DNA of 64,000 nucleotides, taken from Isochrysis galbana (lineage: Eukaryota > Haptophyta > Isochrysidales > Isochrysidaceae). This document shows positions 41,243 to 51,915 of this stretch, piece by piece. The DNA lies in the NCBI GenBank assembly GCA_018136815.1, contig CM030938.1:3263289-3327288 (forward strand), in the 5' to 3' direction. Numbering within the stretch: position 1 is the first letter of the stretch; every line of letters starts with the position of its first letter. The notes beneath the pieces were generated by a model that ran no database searches, had not been told where the DNA came from, and saw only the letters and a list, made by a program, of their open reading frames with translations. The translations under genes and the position numbers were made by a program.

Positions 41243-42825
41243 TCAAAACCAAAATGAGATCGAGATGGAGTTGCTTAGCGAGCGCACATAGTGCCAACAC
41301 TTTGCAGGGATGAACAGCATCTCTCCGGGTGCGAGAATGGCCTCCGTGTACGCAGCTTTCGCGAACAGTGGGTGTGCCTGCAAATCAGGGGACTCCACGT
41401 CGACTGCGCTCAGATTGCCCTGCCCCCCAAGACCATCGCGGGGCTCGGTGTGTCGAACATACAAAAAGGGGGTTTGATCGGCGGTGAACAACCGAACATA
41501 TTTATATCCTGCCACCTGCGGGGTGCATGCACGGCAAGCATGGGAAAGCCCATGCAGGCAGGTTAGGGTGGTTGCAGGGAGTCAAGATGGTGCGCTGAGT
41601 GAAGCCGCGCCTCCAGCAGCCCTCTTAGTGCCTGGGCCTATTAACACGAGTGAGCGCTAGGCCCAATGTGGGGGCCACCCCGAATCCCACACGCAAGCAC
41701 CTGTGCCAAGAGGTTGTCGTACGAGTCAAAGTGCAGCGGAGTGACGGTGCCACCCGAGCCCAACCACGCATTGACGTGCTGCAGCTTGCCCAGGTCGCAG
41801 AGGCGTGGCACGGAAAAGTCGTTGTACAACGACGGCAGCTGCTCAAAGAGAGGGTGCTGCGCCATGTAACCCACCCCACCAATGGCTCCAGGAAGGAGGA
41901 AAGCGTCAATGAAGGCTCCCAGCGACATCAAGCGCTCCGACCAATCGGCGCCGTGGGTTTGATCGCCATCCCCAAGCCTACCTCGATCGCGATCTCTAGG
42001 AGCGTCCAGTGCGCTGCAACCGGCACCTATGGTGCCCCTGCAGAGCTGCTGATTGCCCTTCGTAGTTGTGCTCACGCCCCGGTTTCGCCCTCCCGAAGAC
42101 TTCAAAGTTCCAACCTCCACCGGGACGATTCGCTTTCCGTGTTCCTGCCGTAGCCAGTTGAGATCGGTCCAGCGCGTCAGTGCACGCCAGCCCTGCATGC
42201 CACCCTCAACGATGCACGGCTTGTTGCCGCGATAGAAGCAGCGGAAAGACTCGGGGTCCTCTGGATTCCGTATTCGCTCTGCCGGATAAGAAAGGCTGGG
42301 GGCCGCCGCGTCATCGGAATCCCACCGGCTCTTGTGATCGGACTCTGCGTTGACTGTGCTGGGGGACGGCGCGCCAGATGCTCCCGAGCAGAGCAAGATA
42401 CAATCCTTGAGCGCTGTGCTCGGCCCTCCCAGAATGAAGGCCACGTCAAGGTGGCGGAGCGAATCACTAGCGCTCTCGCTCACGGCGGCGCGCATCATCT
42501 TGCTCAGCACAAAGGCTTCGCGCAGACAGACGTTGGGCCAGCCCGAGCCGCCTAGCCTGCGCCAGCACTCCTCGTCCACCACCGCAGCCTCCGTCTCGAC
42601 CAGCTCCAGCTGGGGAGGACTGGCGCTCAGAGCTCCGTACGCGCCGCTCAACGCTCGGCCCAGCGCTCCCTCTCGCATGGCGAGGAGCTCGGTGCGCGTG
42701 CGAGGGAGGTGGTGCGCAGCGAAGTCGACCACCAGCGCACGAAGTGCCACGCCCGAACAGCCCGCCGGCGAGCCCGGGGAGCGCGGGGAGCGCGGCGAGG
42801 CGTCGAACACGTCGAAGGCGTCCAT
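41243..42825 (-). CDS. KDM8: JmjC-domain Fe(II)/2-oxoglutarate oxygenase, KDM8/JMJD5 type
   Basis: JMJD5 proteins are 2OG oxygenases (protein hydroxylase or protease activity reported). Two exons: 42825-41701 and 41515-41243, 185-bp phase-0 intron (CAG|GTGCTT ... GCAG|GTGGCA), 465 aa against 416 in human. Exon 1 ends in the JmjC core: VGYMAQHPLFEQLPSL, NAWLGSGGTVTPLHFDSYDNLLAQ with the iron-binding H-x-D. Exon 2: AGYKYVRLF, DVESPDLQAHPLFAKAAYTEAILAPGEMLFIPAKCWHYVRSLS with the distal iron ligand His, ending SISFWF as in JMJD5. The N-terminal 190 residues are helical. Divergent from the carrier gene, starts 907 bp apart. Confidence 0.9.
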
Positions 42826-42942
42826 CTCGCGACGGCCGCCGCCTCGCTCGCCGCGCTCGTTCTATGGCTAAAGTAGTGGTAAGAGGTAAGAGTACCCCTT
42901 CAGGCCCTTCTCTACTCCTACCGTCAGAGTTTTATTGTTGTG

Positions 42943-43062
42943 TTAGTATAACTTTAGTGCTGCGGGACCGTAGCCCTTCGACGGCAACGGAACCCCTTCC
43001 CCGCGATGGGGGTGTGCGCGGTTGGCGCATGGCTCGTCCGGTGTGTGTGGCTAGGGGTGCTA
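42943..43062. repeat. Dispersed repeat R2, copy 2
   Basis: Counterpart of 22244-22380, about 120-240 bp upstream of the KDM8 start. Shared blocks include TTCCCCGCGATGGG and GCGCGGTTGGCGCATGGCTCGTCCGGTG. Confidence 0.65.
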
Positions 43063-43732
43063 GCCAACAAGACCGTCTAATACAAGAGTACAATTTCCAA
43101 AATTTCCAACGTGGTACCCCCGCCGAGAGACCACTCCAACTTCTACAACACTAGCGCGCTCGACGACGCCGTCCATGGGCTAGGATGTAACATTATTCAA
43201 TTCTTCACACAACAAGAAAACTCTGACGGTATGTAGTATGTAGGGATGCGCAAGTGCTATTGTCTATCGTGTTCTATGTACTTTACTCTTAGGAGTGAGC
43301 CTCTAGGCCGTGCGTACCCTGTGCGAGTAAGTATCTTTGTGCGAGTCTACTAGAGTACTCAGAGTTGGATGGAATTGGTGCCTCTCTCCCACTCTCTCTC
43401 TCTCTTCCCGTCTCGTCGTCTCTCCTCCCGGCCCTCCCTCTCTCCTTTTCTCTTTCTCTTTGCTCTCTCTTCTTCACTCTCGATGCCTCTTGCGTGGGGC
43501 TCCGTCGCGCGCGGCAGAGGGAGCGGCGAGGCGGAGGGGGTCGGCGGACCATAAGGGGAGAGAGCAGGGAGAGAAGAGAGAGGAGAGAGAGCAGAGAGAG
43601 AGGGAGGGAGAGAGGGGGAGAGAGAGAGGGAGAGAGAGAGAGAGAGCCTCGCGTGGGGCGGAGTGGGAGGGGGGGGGAGCGCGCGGGAAGGCAAGGCGGG
43701 GGGGGGGGGGGGTGAGGGACAAGTGGGCGCCG
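43063..43732. promoter_or_regulatory. Divergent promoter region KDM8 / carrier
   Basis: Contains a CT-rich block (43375-43480), then a GA-rich block (43550-43660) and a G run (43699-43712) just before the carrier ATG. Long open frames here are low-complexity artefacts. No TATA box recognised. Confidence 0.4.
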
Positions 43733-45608
43733 ATGGGGCACGAGCTCACGCTCCGAGCGATCGACCGCGCCCACCGCCCGGCGCTCCCAGCCGGCAGCTC
43801 TCGCCTCTCAACCCACCTTCTCGCTCTTTTCGAGGAGATTGAGTGTGACCCTGAGGCTTGCCGCATCTCAGCCGAGGAGCTAAGGCTAGGGCTTGAGCGG
43901 CTCGGACTCCCTTGCTCGCCCACGCTCGTCGACGAGATCTTCGCGGCTGCAGACCTCAATGCAGACGGACTCCTCGACTATGGGGACCTGCTCAGGTACG
44001 CGACCGAGCGCGAGTCCGAGGTGGCGCGCACCTTTGCGCGGATCGCGCAGCACGGGCGGATCAAGCCGGAGGACATGCAGGGCGCGCTGCTCGAGATGGG
44101 CCTGCGCGTGACCGATGAGCAGGCAGCCGGCTTCTTCGCTGCGATTGATCGCGACGACACGGGGAGGGTGACACTACAAGAGTTTGAGCGCTTCTGCTGG
44201 CTGCTGCCACGCGTCAACGTGCGCGCAGCGTTCGAGTCGTGGGTGCGCTCGACGCCTCTCGACACAGGTCAGGAGCCTGGCCTGTCGTCTCTTGTCGATG
44301 AGCCGGGAGACGAAACCGGCGCCGCTCCCGTCGGCCAGCCGCAAAATACACTGCCGCCGTCACCACTGGTGATTCTGGCCTCAGGGGCACTTGCCGGCGT
44401 CGTGTCACGCACGGCCACTGCGCCCTTGGATAGGCTCAAGGTCCGCGCATGTTCTGCTTCCCTTCACTCACCAGTGCGATGGGCCTGGTCGCGTACCGCG
44501 GCAGCCCCAAGGCTGCCGGGGCCTCGTCCGGTTGGGGCCATGCGAAGGAACACGGGAGCGCTTGAATTCGGCCACCTACTTCCCCCTCGCCCTTCGCAGG
44601 TGCTGATGCAAGTTGGTGCTCACACTGTTTCGAGCGTCGATGGGAGCGTCACTAAGCTTGGCCCCGTCCGACCCATCGTCTCCCACTCCTCTTCTGGTGG
44701 AATCACCGGAGTCATTAATGGTCTTCGGGCAATATATCAAGCGGGGGGCATCGCCGGGTTTTTCCAAGGGAATAAGGCCAATGTCGTGAAGATCGTGCCT
44801 GAGTCGGCCATCAAGTTTTGGGTGTACGACTGGTTCAAGCGAGTCGCTTGCAAAGACTATGCTCACCCGACCACTTGGGAGCGGCTGCTATCGGGCGCTG
44901 CAGCGGGAGCTGCGTCATGCATCGCAATCTACCCGCTTGAGGTGAGGCGCGCTATGTTTTCTGTCGATTCTCCATGAACTCAGCTTCCTTGATTTTGCAA
45001 ATTTACGGCTTCTTCTTTGTCACCCTGCCGCTAGGTGGCCAAAACGCGGATGGCCGTGGCGCGGGCGGGCGAGTATGAGTCAATCCGCCACTGTCTTCAG
45101 CGCACCGCACGGGCAGAGGGGTACCGGGCTCTCTATAAGGGGCTCCCTGCCTCACTGATGGGAATCGTACCCTTCTCTGCTGTCGACCTTTGCCTTTTCA
45201 ACACGTTGAAGGAGCGCATTTCGAGAAGGTGGAGGCGAGACCCCGACGTGCTGACGCTACTTGGATGTGGCGCGCTCTCAGCATCGGTCGCGCAGGTGCG
45301 GAGGGAGAGCAGCGGGCTCGAGGAGGCAGCGTTGCCAAGCCCAGAAAAGTCGGCTGCTCCGCGCTACATCTGCCCCACTCTCCGCCCCAATCTTTTTCTC
45401 GTAGGTGGTCACATATCCTCTTGCGTTGGCCAAGACGAAGCTCCAAGCTGCTGGCATGCCGGGTCACCCTGCTCGCTACACCGGGTTATCCGATTGCTTG
45501 AGGCAGACCTTGCGTGAAGGCGGGCCTAGAGGGCTCTACCACGGCCTACTTCCCAATTTGCTGAAGGCCGTCCCTGCCATCTCCATCTCATACGTGGTCT
45601 TCGAGTAA
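43733..45608 (+). CDS. SLC25A24: Calcium-regulated mitochondrial carrier (SCaMC, ATP-Mg/phosphate type)
   Basis: Exchanges ATP-Mg and phosphate across the inner mitochondrial membrane under Ca2+ control. Four exons: 43733-44440, 44600-44941, 45035-45295, 45405-45608; 504 aa against ~477 in human. N-terminal EF-hand module: canonical loops DLNADGLLDYGD and DRDDTGRVTLQE, plus a degenerate first hand. Three carrier repeats with PLDRLK, PLEVAKT and PLALAKT signatures, and FFQGNKANVVKIVPESAIKFWVYD typical of SCaMC. All three introns are phase 0, and each following exon starts GTG (AAG|GTCCGC..CAG|GTG; GAG|GTGAGG..TAG|GTG; CAG|GTGCGG..TAG|GTG). Intron 1 is 159 bp and open in frame. Ends at SYVVFE, slightly short of the usual tail. 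Confidence 0.92.
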
Positions 45609-46904
45609 GCGAGTTCCCTTGCGCACCATCTCAGCGAGGCATTATGCACCCTCCTTGGTGCACGCTCGTCAGCTTACGCTGTGGCCTTGGCCACCCATCA
45701 ATCTGAACGGCTGCAACCGCCCCTCCCCTATGCTCCTTAGGACCTCGAAAACAACGCTCACCTCGAAGCTCGACCCGAATGGCTAGCCCACTTTTCCTCG
45801 GGGCCACAAGTGGCTCGCCGACTCCCTCCTCTCATGGCGCCGTCTCCCTTCTCTCACGGGGGCAGATTCAAGTACTCCGCAGGGTTGGCCGTTGGTCGTC
45901 CAAATTCAATGGCGTCGTGGTCATGGCCCGAGACGGAATTCTGCGATCCAAGCGTTAACATATGCTGTGTGCAGGCTTGATGAAGGTGAGATTGGGTGCT
46001 CTTTCTCGCCTAGATATAGAAAAATAGGTAGGCCATGTGTGCTGCTAGTGTCTAATGTCTAATGCCTCGAATGCTGTCGACGCAAGTGTTGGCATTTGGT
46101 TGTCGGTTGAGTCTTCTTGTGCCATGCTTGTTGAGCTCTGTTGAGCCCATCCTCTGTTTCTTCCTTGTGAATAGCTCAATACCTAAACACAACAATCCAC
46201 GCAATCAATAATACTACTAATAAACAAATGAGTGTTAGTGCTAGAGCGGTCAAATAGGGACTTTTCGACTATGAATAAGGACAGGTCTGCATTTTTTTGA
46301 CCGTGGCGCGATGTCCGACACCAACAAAAAAGCTCTAGGGGGGCCTCCTGCACCGCAGCCTCCAGCGAAAATAGACCAAAAGCGTTCGCAATTATCCCCA
46401 TCCCGGCTAGCACCTTCCGTTGTCACCTGGAGGTTACATGACTCAACTGGCCACCTTTCACACGTACATGTCGAAACACACACACGTGGTCCATTGACTC
46501 GATATGGGGCAGGGTCGATATCTATATCTGATTGGAACGCACGATGCTGTCCCCTTATCGCTCGTGTCGTGACGTACGCAGAAGTCTATAATGGAGAAAT
46601 CCAAAGAACAACATGGAAAACGACGGGAACACCGACGTGGGGGTGTGAGCAAACGCTTCCGTTGTCAGGGTGGGACGGCAGTTGTTTGTTGGAGCAGGTG
46701 TTTGTTTGGGTTGGTTTGTTGGTTGAGACAGAGCCACTGGGCAGTGTGCACCGACGGTGGGGAGTTGGGGTCACAAAAGAAGCATTCCACCTCTCCACGG
46801 ACCCATCCATCCTCCATCCCCCTCCCTTCCCCCCGCCGCGGCGCGCTCGCTTGGGTTTTCGCCATGGAGAGCTCCGGTGGCGCTTCCTCCTCTCGCTCCC
46901 TCCG
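45609..46904. other. Intergenic, nothing recognised
   Basis: Downstream of the carrier. No conserved frame or repeat match that I can see. Confidence 0.5.
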
Positions 46905-47125
46905 CACTCGTCGTCCGGTACGGTGGCTGGCCACGACAGGCCAGGGCGAGCGACACAGGCGAGCTTGCTAGGGAGAGAGTGGGCCAGCATGGCAGTCTGC
47001 TCCTGACAAGCCATCGGGCATGCCAGAAGCATGTGTGGTTCCTCCCCCATGGCAGGGGAGGAGTGGAGAGAGAGGGCGGGGCTCGTGGCGCCCCCCCATG
47101 GGCGAACTAAGTATAAACTTAGTTG
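46905..47125 (-). mobile_element. SINE-like copy D, 5' part, diverged
   Basis: Shares GGTTCCTCCCCCATGGCAGGG-type block and CCCCCCATGGGCGAACTAAG, the family's sense 5' end, in minus orientation. Closer to copy C than to A/B in details (GGCGAA instead of GGTCAA). Lacks the 3' part. Confidence 0.65.
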
Positions 47126-47139
47126 AAGATGTTTGTTGT

Positions 47140-47207
47140 CTACGATCTACGAATGAGTCCCATAGCCATTGCCGCGAGCGAGGCGAGAGTATTAAAAGTT
47201 TTTTTTC
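47140..47207 (+). mobile_element. 68-bp tail-only insertion with perfect 14-bp TSD
   Basis: AAGATGTTTGTTGT is present at 47126-47139 and 47208-47221. Between them are 68 bp ending GCGAGCGAGGCGAGAGTATTAAAAG plus a T tail. It consists of essentially only the terminal sequence shared by the LINE and SINE-like families, so it is an extreme 5' truncation made by target-primed reverse transcription. Confidence 0.85.
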
Positions 47208-47366
47208 AAGATGTTTGTTGTAGTAGTAATTAATTAAATTTGATGAGGAAGTATACCCTAGCACGAGAAGGAGAAGGTAGAAGGAAATGTGGCCCCGCAA
47301 AAAAATAAGTTGAGCTTTCAGCCTCTTAGTTGCGCCGACGCCGTAGAAGTACCGCTCACCGAACTC

Positions 47367-50300
47367 TCACTCCCCTTCTGCGCCCGTGCCCTCATCTATA
47401 GAGCGCCTAAGCAAATCCCTGCCCTCGGACTGCTGCGCAACTCCGTAGTCCCAAAACGAGAGAAATGATCCGCCCGGTGTCCATTCCTCATCGAGTGCGT
47501 CGAGAGAAAGTGCCTCGAGTGCGCCGATCGCATGGTAGTTGACGGCAAAATTCGGGCTATTGGCTGTGGCAATTTCAAGCTCATTGGCAGCCTCCTCGAA
47601 CCAACGGAGTGCAGCGAAAGCATGTCCTCGTCTATGGTGTGCAATCATCCAACCTGGTCGCAATTCTAGAGCGCGGCTGCAATCTTCCGCTGCCGCCGCG
47701 GCCCGATCGCAAAGGAGTAGGACAGACGCGCGCTGTAGTAGTGTGTCCGGCGAATCAGGAAAGAGGTCGAGTGACGCGGAGAAGGCAGTGATGCTCGGCC
47801 AAAGTTCGCCACGGCGTGCGAGAGCGAGGCCAAGAAGCTGCTGTGCAGCTGCTTGATTGCGCACTGCTTTCTCTTCTGCGGCTTCACGCTGTTCGAGCGA
47901 TAGGCCGGCGAGGTCAGACTCAATAATCCACTCGGCTGCTAGGCTTGCGCGTGCCTCGATTTCAGCGTCGCACCACTCGCGCAAGGAATAGAGAGCGCTT
48001 GCGCGTAGGAAGAGCAGAGGCCCCCGCGGCTCCAAGGGGGTGATAGGCACGGCCGGCTCGGCTGAAGCGGCCCCCCGGCGCTTCCCTGGACTTGGTGTGC
48101 GAAATCCCGTGGGGCTTGTGCCGCCCCCACGCTGTGACTGTGGCGATCCAGCTGAGGGACTAGACGTCACGTAAGGCGCATCACAGACGAGATCCAAGGC
48201 TGAGCTGTATGCGTCGATTGCCAAGGCTGCGACAGGGAGAGACAGAGGGAATGGTGGTCAGCGTATGAGCCAGCAATTCTGATCCTATTCTCTCACTCAA
48301 GTTGGGACTATGTCAGGTCCGGAAGCATGCACACATGGGAGGCGTTGGCTCCCGCGAGCGATGGTGGGCATCCGTTCAAAACAGGCCTTGTTACCTGCCT
48401 GGTGGAGCTCGTGAAGGCACCTTCCGCGCTCGCCATGGGCCGCGATGAGCAGTTGTCGCACGTCCTTCTCCCTTTCGAGCAAGAGCTCTGCCGGGGGACG
48501 TTCAGCCATCCGTGTTGCTTCCTCGCGTGCCACCTTTTCAATGTCGCGCATTTGTAACCTTCTCTCCTCCCCTATGCCGCTTTCCTGGAAGGGCAGCGCG
48601 GCGATCCGCGCACGTTCCCTATCCTCATGCGCAATGGCAGCGCGCGCGAGGGACAGCTCATTCGAGAGGGCCACCATCGCGGCGTCAAGCCAAGGCATCG
48701 CATCCTGCTGCAGCCCGCGGGCCCGAAACGCACGGGCGGTACATAGCCACATTCTCTGCGGGCCGAGCACCCCGGGCGCGCTCACTTCGTCCATCACCCC
48801 GTTCATCGGTTCCGACGGGGCTAGAGCGGGAGCCTTCTCCGGACTGGAACACGCATCCTCAGACTTCTGGTTTGCATCGACGAGGAGTGGCGTGGACAGT
48901 CCGAGCTGCTCGATTGTTGTCTGCGCCTCTGATAGACGGCCGAGAGCGATGAGAGCCTCGGCCCGCAATCGTGCTTCATCTGTCATAAAAGAAGTCAAAT
49001 CTTCGGCTATGCCGCCGCCAATTGCTGCAATGTCCGCCAGGCAAAGTGCTGGCTCGCGTTGAGACAAGCGCAATGCCGCTCGCTTGACGCGGGCTTGACG
49101 CCAGGCGGGACGAAGGCGCAAACAGGCGTCTAGTTGGCTGCTCGCGGCGACCGGCCGGCCGAGACGCATGAACAGCCGCGCAAGGTCGAGGCGCGCCTCG
49201 GCCTCCAGCGGCGGCTCGGAAACGCCGGCGGCTGCCGCAGATGAAGCTGCTGTCTCTAGCCTGTTGCATGCGGCCTCAAGGTCTCCCATGGCTGCAAGGC
49301 ATCGACCTGCCCCAAGTTCGGCGGTGCCGAATGCGGTACCAACTACGCGGAGCGTTTTGCGGGCGTTGACCGTCTCGACGGCTGCAGCCGCCCTGTCGAC
49401 GGAGAGGAAGGTCTTGGCGGGCGCCGCGCGTGAAGCTGGGCTAGGTGAGCGTGGGCGTCTCGATGGTGAGACCGCGTGCTTTGGCGACCCCTGCCGCGGC
49501 GGCGAGTTCGACCGGCCATTGCCTCTATCTCCACGAGTCGAAGTAGCCTTTCCCTCGGATGACCGTGGCCGTCCGCGAAGGGGCGGTGGTGAACGCTGCG
49601 GCGATCCGGATCGCTGGCTTCGCGGCTTTTGCTGCGCTGACGGCGGCTCTGGGCATTCGCCAACGCCATTGCCGTTTGTGAGCGCGTCCTCTCGAGCCTG
49701 TGCAGCGCGAAAATCATGCAACGCCTTCTCGTAGGCGTCACGTGTGGCATTGCTGGCCTGGTCAAAGCAGAGCTGCCCCACCTTTGGAGCGCCAAGGCTC
49801 AACAGGCACCGACCCAACACCGACTGAGCCTCGTCGATGCGTGGCTGGGAATCGTGGCCCACCTGAGGCGAAAAGGCTGCCGTCGAAACCGCGCCTCTCC
49901 CGCGCGCACCGCTGTCGCCTGCGCTAGCATGTGCGGCGTCTTCTATCAGCGTCACGGCAGCAGCGAAGGCTTTGAGAGCCTCAAAGCCACGGCCAGCGAA
50001 CACGAGCGCCTCGCCGTATGCAATATGCAAAGCTGCATTCTCGCGGTCTGTTGCCAGAGCGGCTGCTGCCTCGACCACCGCCATCTCCACGTCGCCTGCC
50101 TTGCGCAATGTTTCCGAAAGGGCGCGCCGAACTGCGGATGTATGAGCCCACTTTTCGGGCGCGACCATCAACGCGTTCCGAAAAGCCTCCGCCGCCTCGC
50201 GAAACTGCCCAAGCCGCCGGAGACAAGAACCGTGCTGCTCGTGTGCACGCGCCGACTCGTCTGTCGAGAGCAGCTTTGCCGCCGATGCGAGATCTGACGC

Positions 50301-50777
50301 CGCTTCGTGCAGCATTCCCGCATCAGACTGCACGGCGCCACGCGCAGCGTGGATGCTGCCAAGCGCCTCGGAACTAATTCTCGTGGCTGCAGCGAGGTGG
50401 AGAGCCTCGGTGTAGTCCTCGATGGAGTGATCAAAGTCCTCCAACTCCTTGTACAGCTCTGCCCGGCGCACGCGGTGCGACATGGATGCCGGCTCCAGCT
50501 GGACCGCCATGGACAAGTCGTAGAGCGCACGCTTCTTATCTCCAACCTTGCAGAAGGCCTCTGCGCGCGCCTCGAAGTAGATGGCCTCGTTCGGGCGCAG
50601 GCCGACAGCCTCTGTGAGGAGCACGACGGCATGTGTGGGATTCGCGTGGGCTGACTGGTCCAGGAGCGCCTTGGCTCTGCTGATCGCCTCAGCCCGCCGC
50701 TTCTCACTCTTCGAGACGCCCTTGATCGACTCGAGAATACTCTGCCGCTTGGGCGCTCCGCCCGCCGCTCCCGGCAT
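47367..50777 (-). CDS. TPR-repeat protein, function unknown
   Basis: Two exons: 50777-48395 and 48226-47367, one 168-bp phase-1 intron (CAG|GTAACA ... GCAG|CCTTGG), 1080 aa. Residues ~30-370: tandem tetratricopeptide repeats (AIYFEARAEAFCKVGDKKRALYDLSMAVQLEP, YKELEDFDHSIEDYTEAL). ~390-460: a Ser/Pro/Arg-rich linker resembling an RS region. ~480-620 and again after the intron: more TPRs (LLQRASVLLLCDRAAAAAEDCSRALELRPG). No catalytic domain seen, so a scaffold role is likely. Repeat-rich proteins are hard to place by eye, and I give no symbol. Divergent from the next gene. Confidence 0.75.
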
Positions 50778-50957
50778 CCGAAAGCTCGGGTTGGGTGAGG
50801 CGTGTGGCGGGGTCGGTCACAGAGGGTCGGCAGGCGAGGAACACAGGGGCACGGGGAAGCGGTGGAGAGCCGAGATCAGAGTCAGAGAATCAAAGCAAGA
50901 GCCAGAAGGGAGGCAGAGGCCAAGTCCAAGGCAGGTGCGGAGAAGATGCAGAGAGAA

Positions 50958-50993
<36 letters not shown>

Positions 50994-51915
50994 GAAGCAG
51001 GAGAAGCAGGGGGAGGAAGAGGAGGAGAGGAGGGACGAGAACGCGGCGGCGGCGGAGAAGAGACCGTTGCGCGCGAGTGAACTCCCAATCGAGGAGCCAA
51101 GTCTGAAATAAAAATAGACAAGTCATCAGGGTACAAGTATAACGTCGACGGCACGTACGCAGCCTCTCAGGTAACGGACGGCGTTCGCGGCGAGTGGCTC
51201 CAAATTGAGACGCCGCTCGTAGACCCCGTAGATCAAGAGTATTACTAATAAGCGCTAGACGAGAAAGCACGCCCTTTAACAATGTCGCATGGGGTACATT
51301 GGGGCTTAATCCTAATCCTAATCCTAAAATCCTATTCCTCTTCCTTCCGACGAGAGTTTTTCGAGTTTCACACTCACACTCACACTCAGCACACTCACAC
51401 TCACACTTACACTTATCACTTATCATTTCATCCTTCAACCACAACCATAACCACGACGCACGACGGCCCCACGAGTAGTCACTCGATTCCTGCCTGTCCC
51501 GCGCATGCGGCAAACCTCTCATTCGAACCATCTGCATTCACGACTTACACACCATTTGGTTGGCCAAGCTGAGAGGGTGCAACTTGAGGTTCCCTTCTTT
51601 TTTACCCCGTCACCTATTTCCCTTTTCTTATACCTCTTGTCTATTTTGGCTTTGCGCGGCATTGGCGGACTCCGCCGTGCTCGTCGATCGCCTACCGTCT
51701 CGCGACGGCCTTGACTCTCTCTCCCCCTCTCGTAGCTACTACGAGTGTCGAAACTCCTAGCGACGAAGGGGAGGTCCTGGTCACCGTTTGGAACCTGGCC
51801 TCTCGCCGCTTTAAGATTTAACAGATGTAGAGTGAAAGAAATCCCTAGCACCGAGCTGCGAAGAACCGGCGAAACGGTCGCCGCCAGCCGGGCGCGTGAA
51901 GGGCGGCAGGCAGCG
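50778..51915. promoter_or_regulatory. Divergent promoter region with (G)33 tract
   Basis: Between the TPR gene and the coiled-coil gene. 50960-50992 is an uninterrupted run of 33 G followed by GA-rich sequence. 51370-51425 is a (CACACT)n-like microsatellite. The rest shows no gene; upstream in-frame codons before 51916 look like leader. Confidence 0.45.

Noticed and set aside
43337-43732. Long open frames in CT/GA-rich sequence upstream of the carrier
   Set aside because: Low-complexity Ser/Leu or Arg/Glu repeats on several frames at once; no conserved protein feature. The carrier's real start is ATG 43733.
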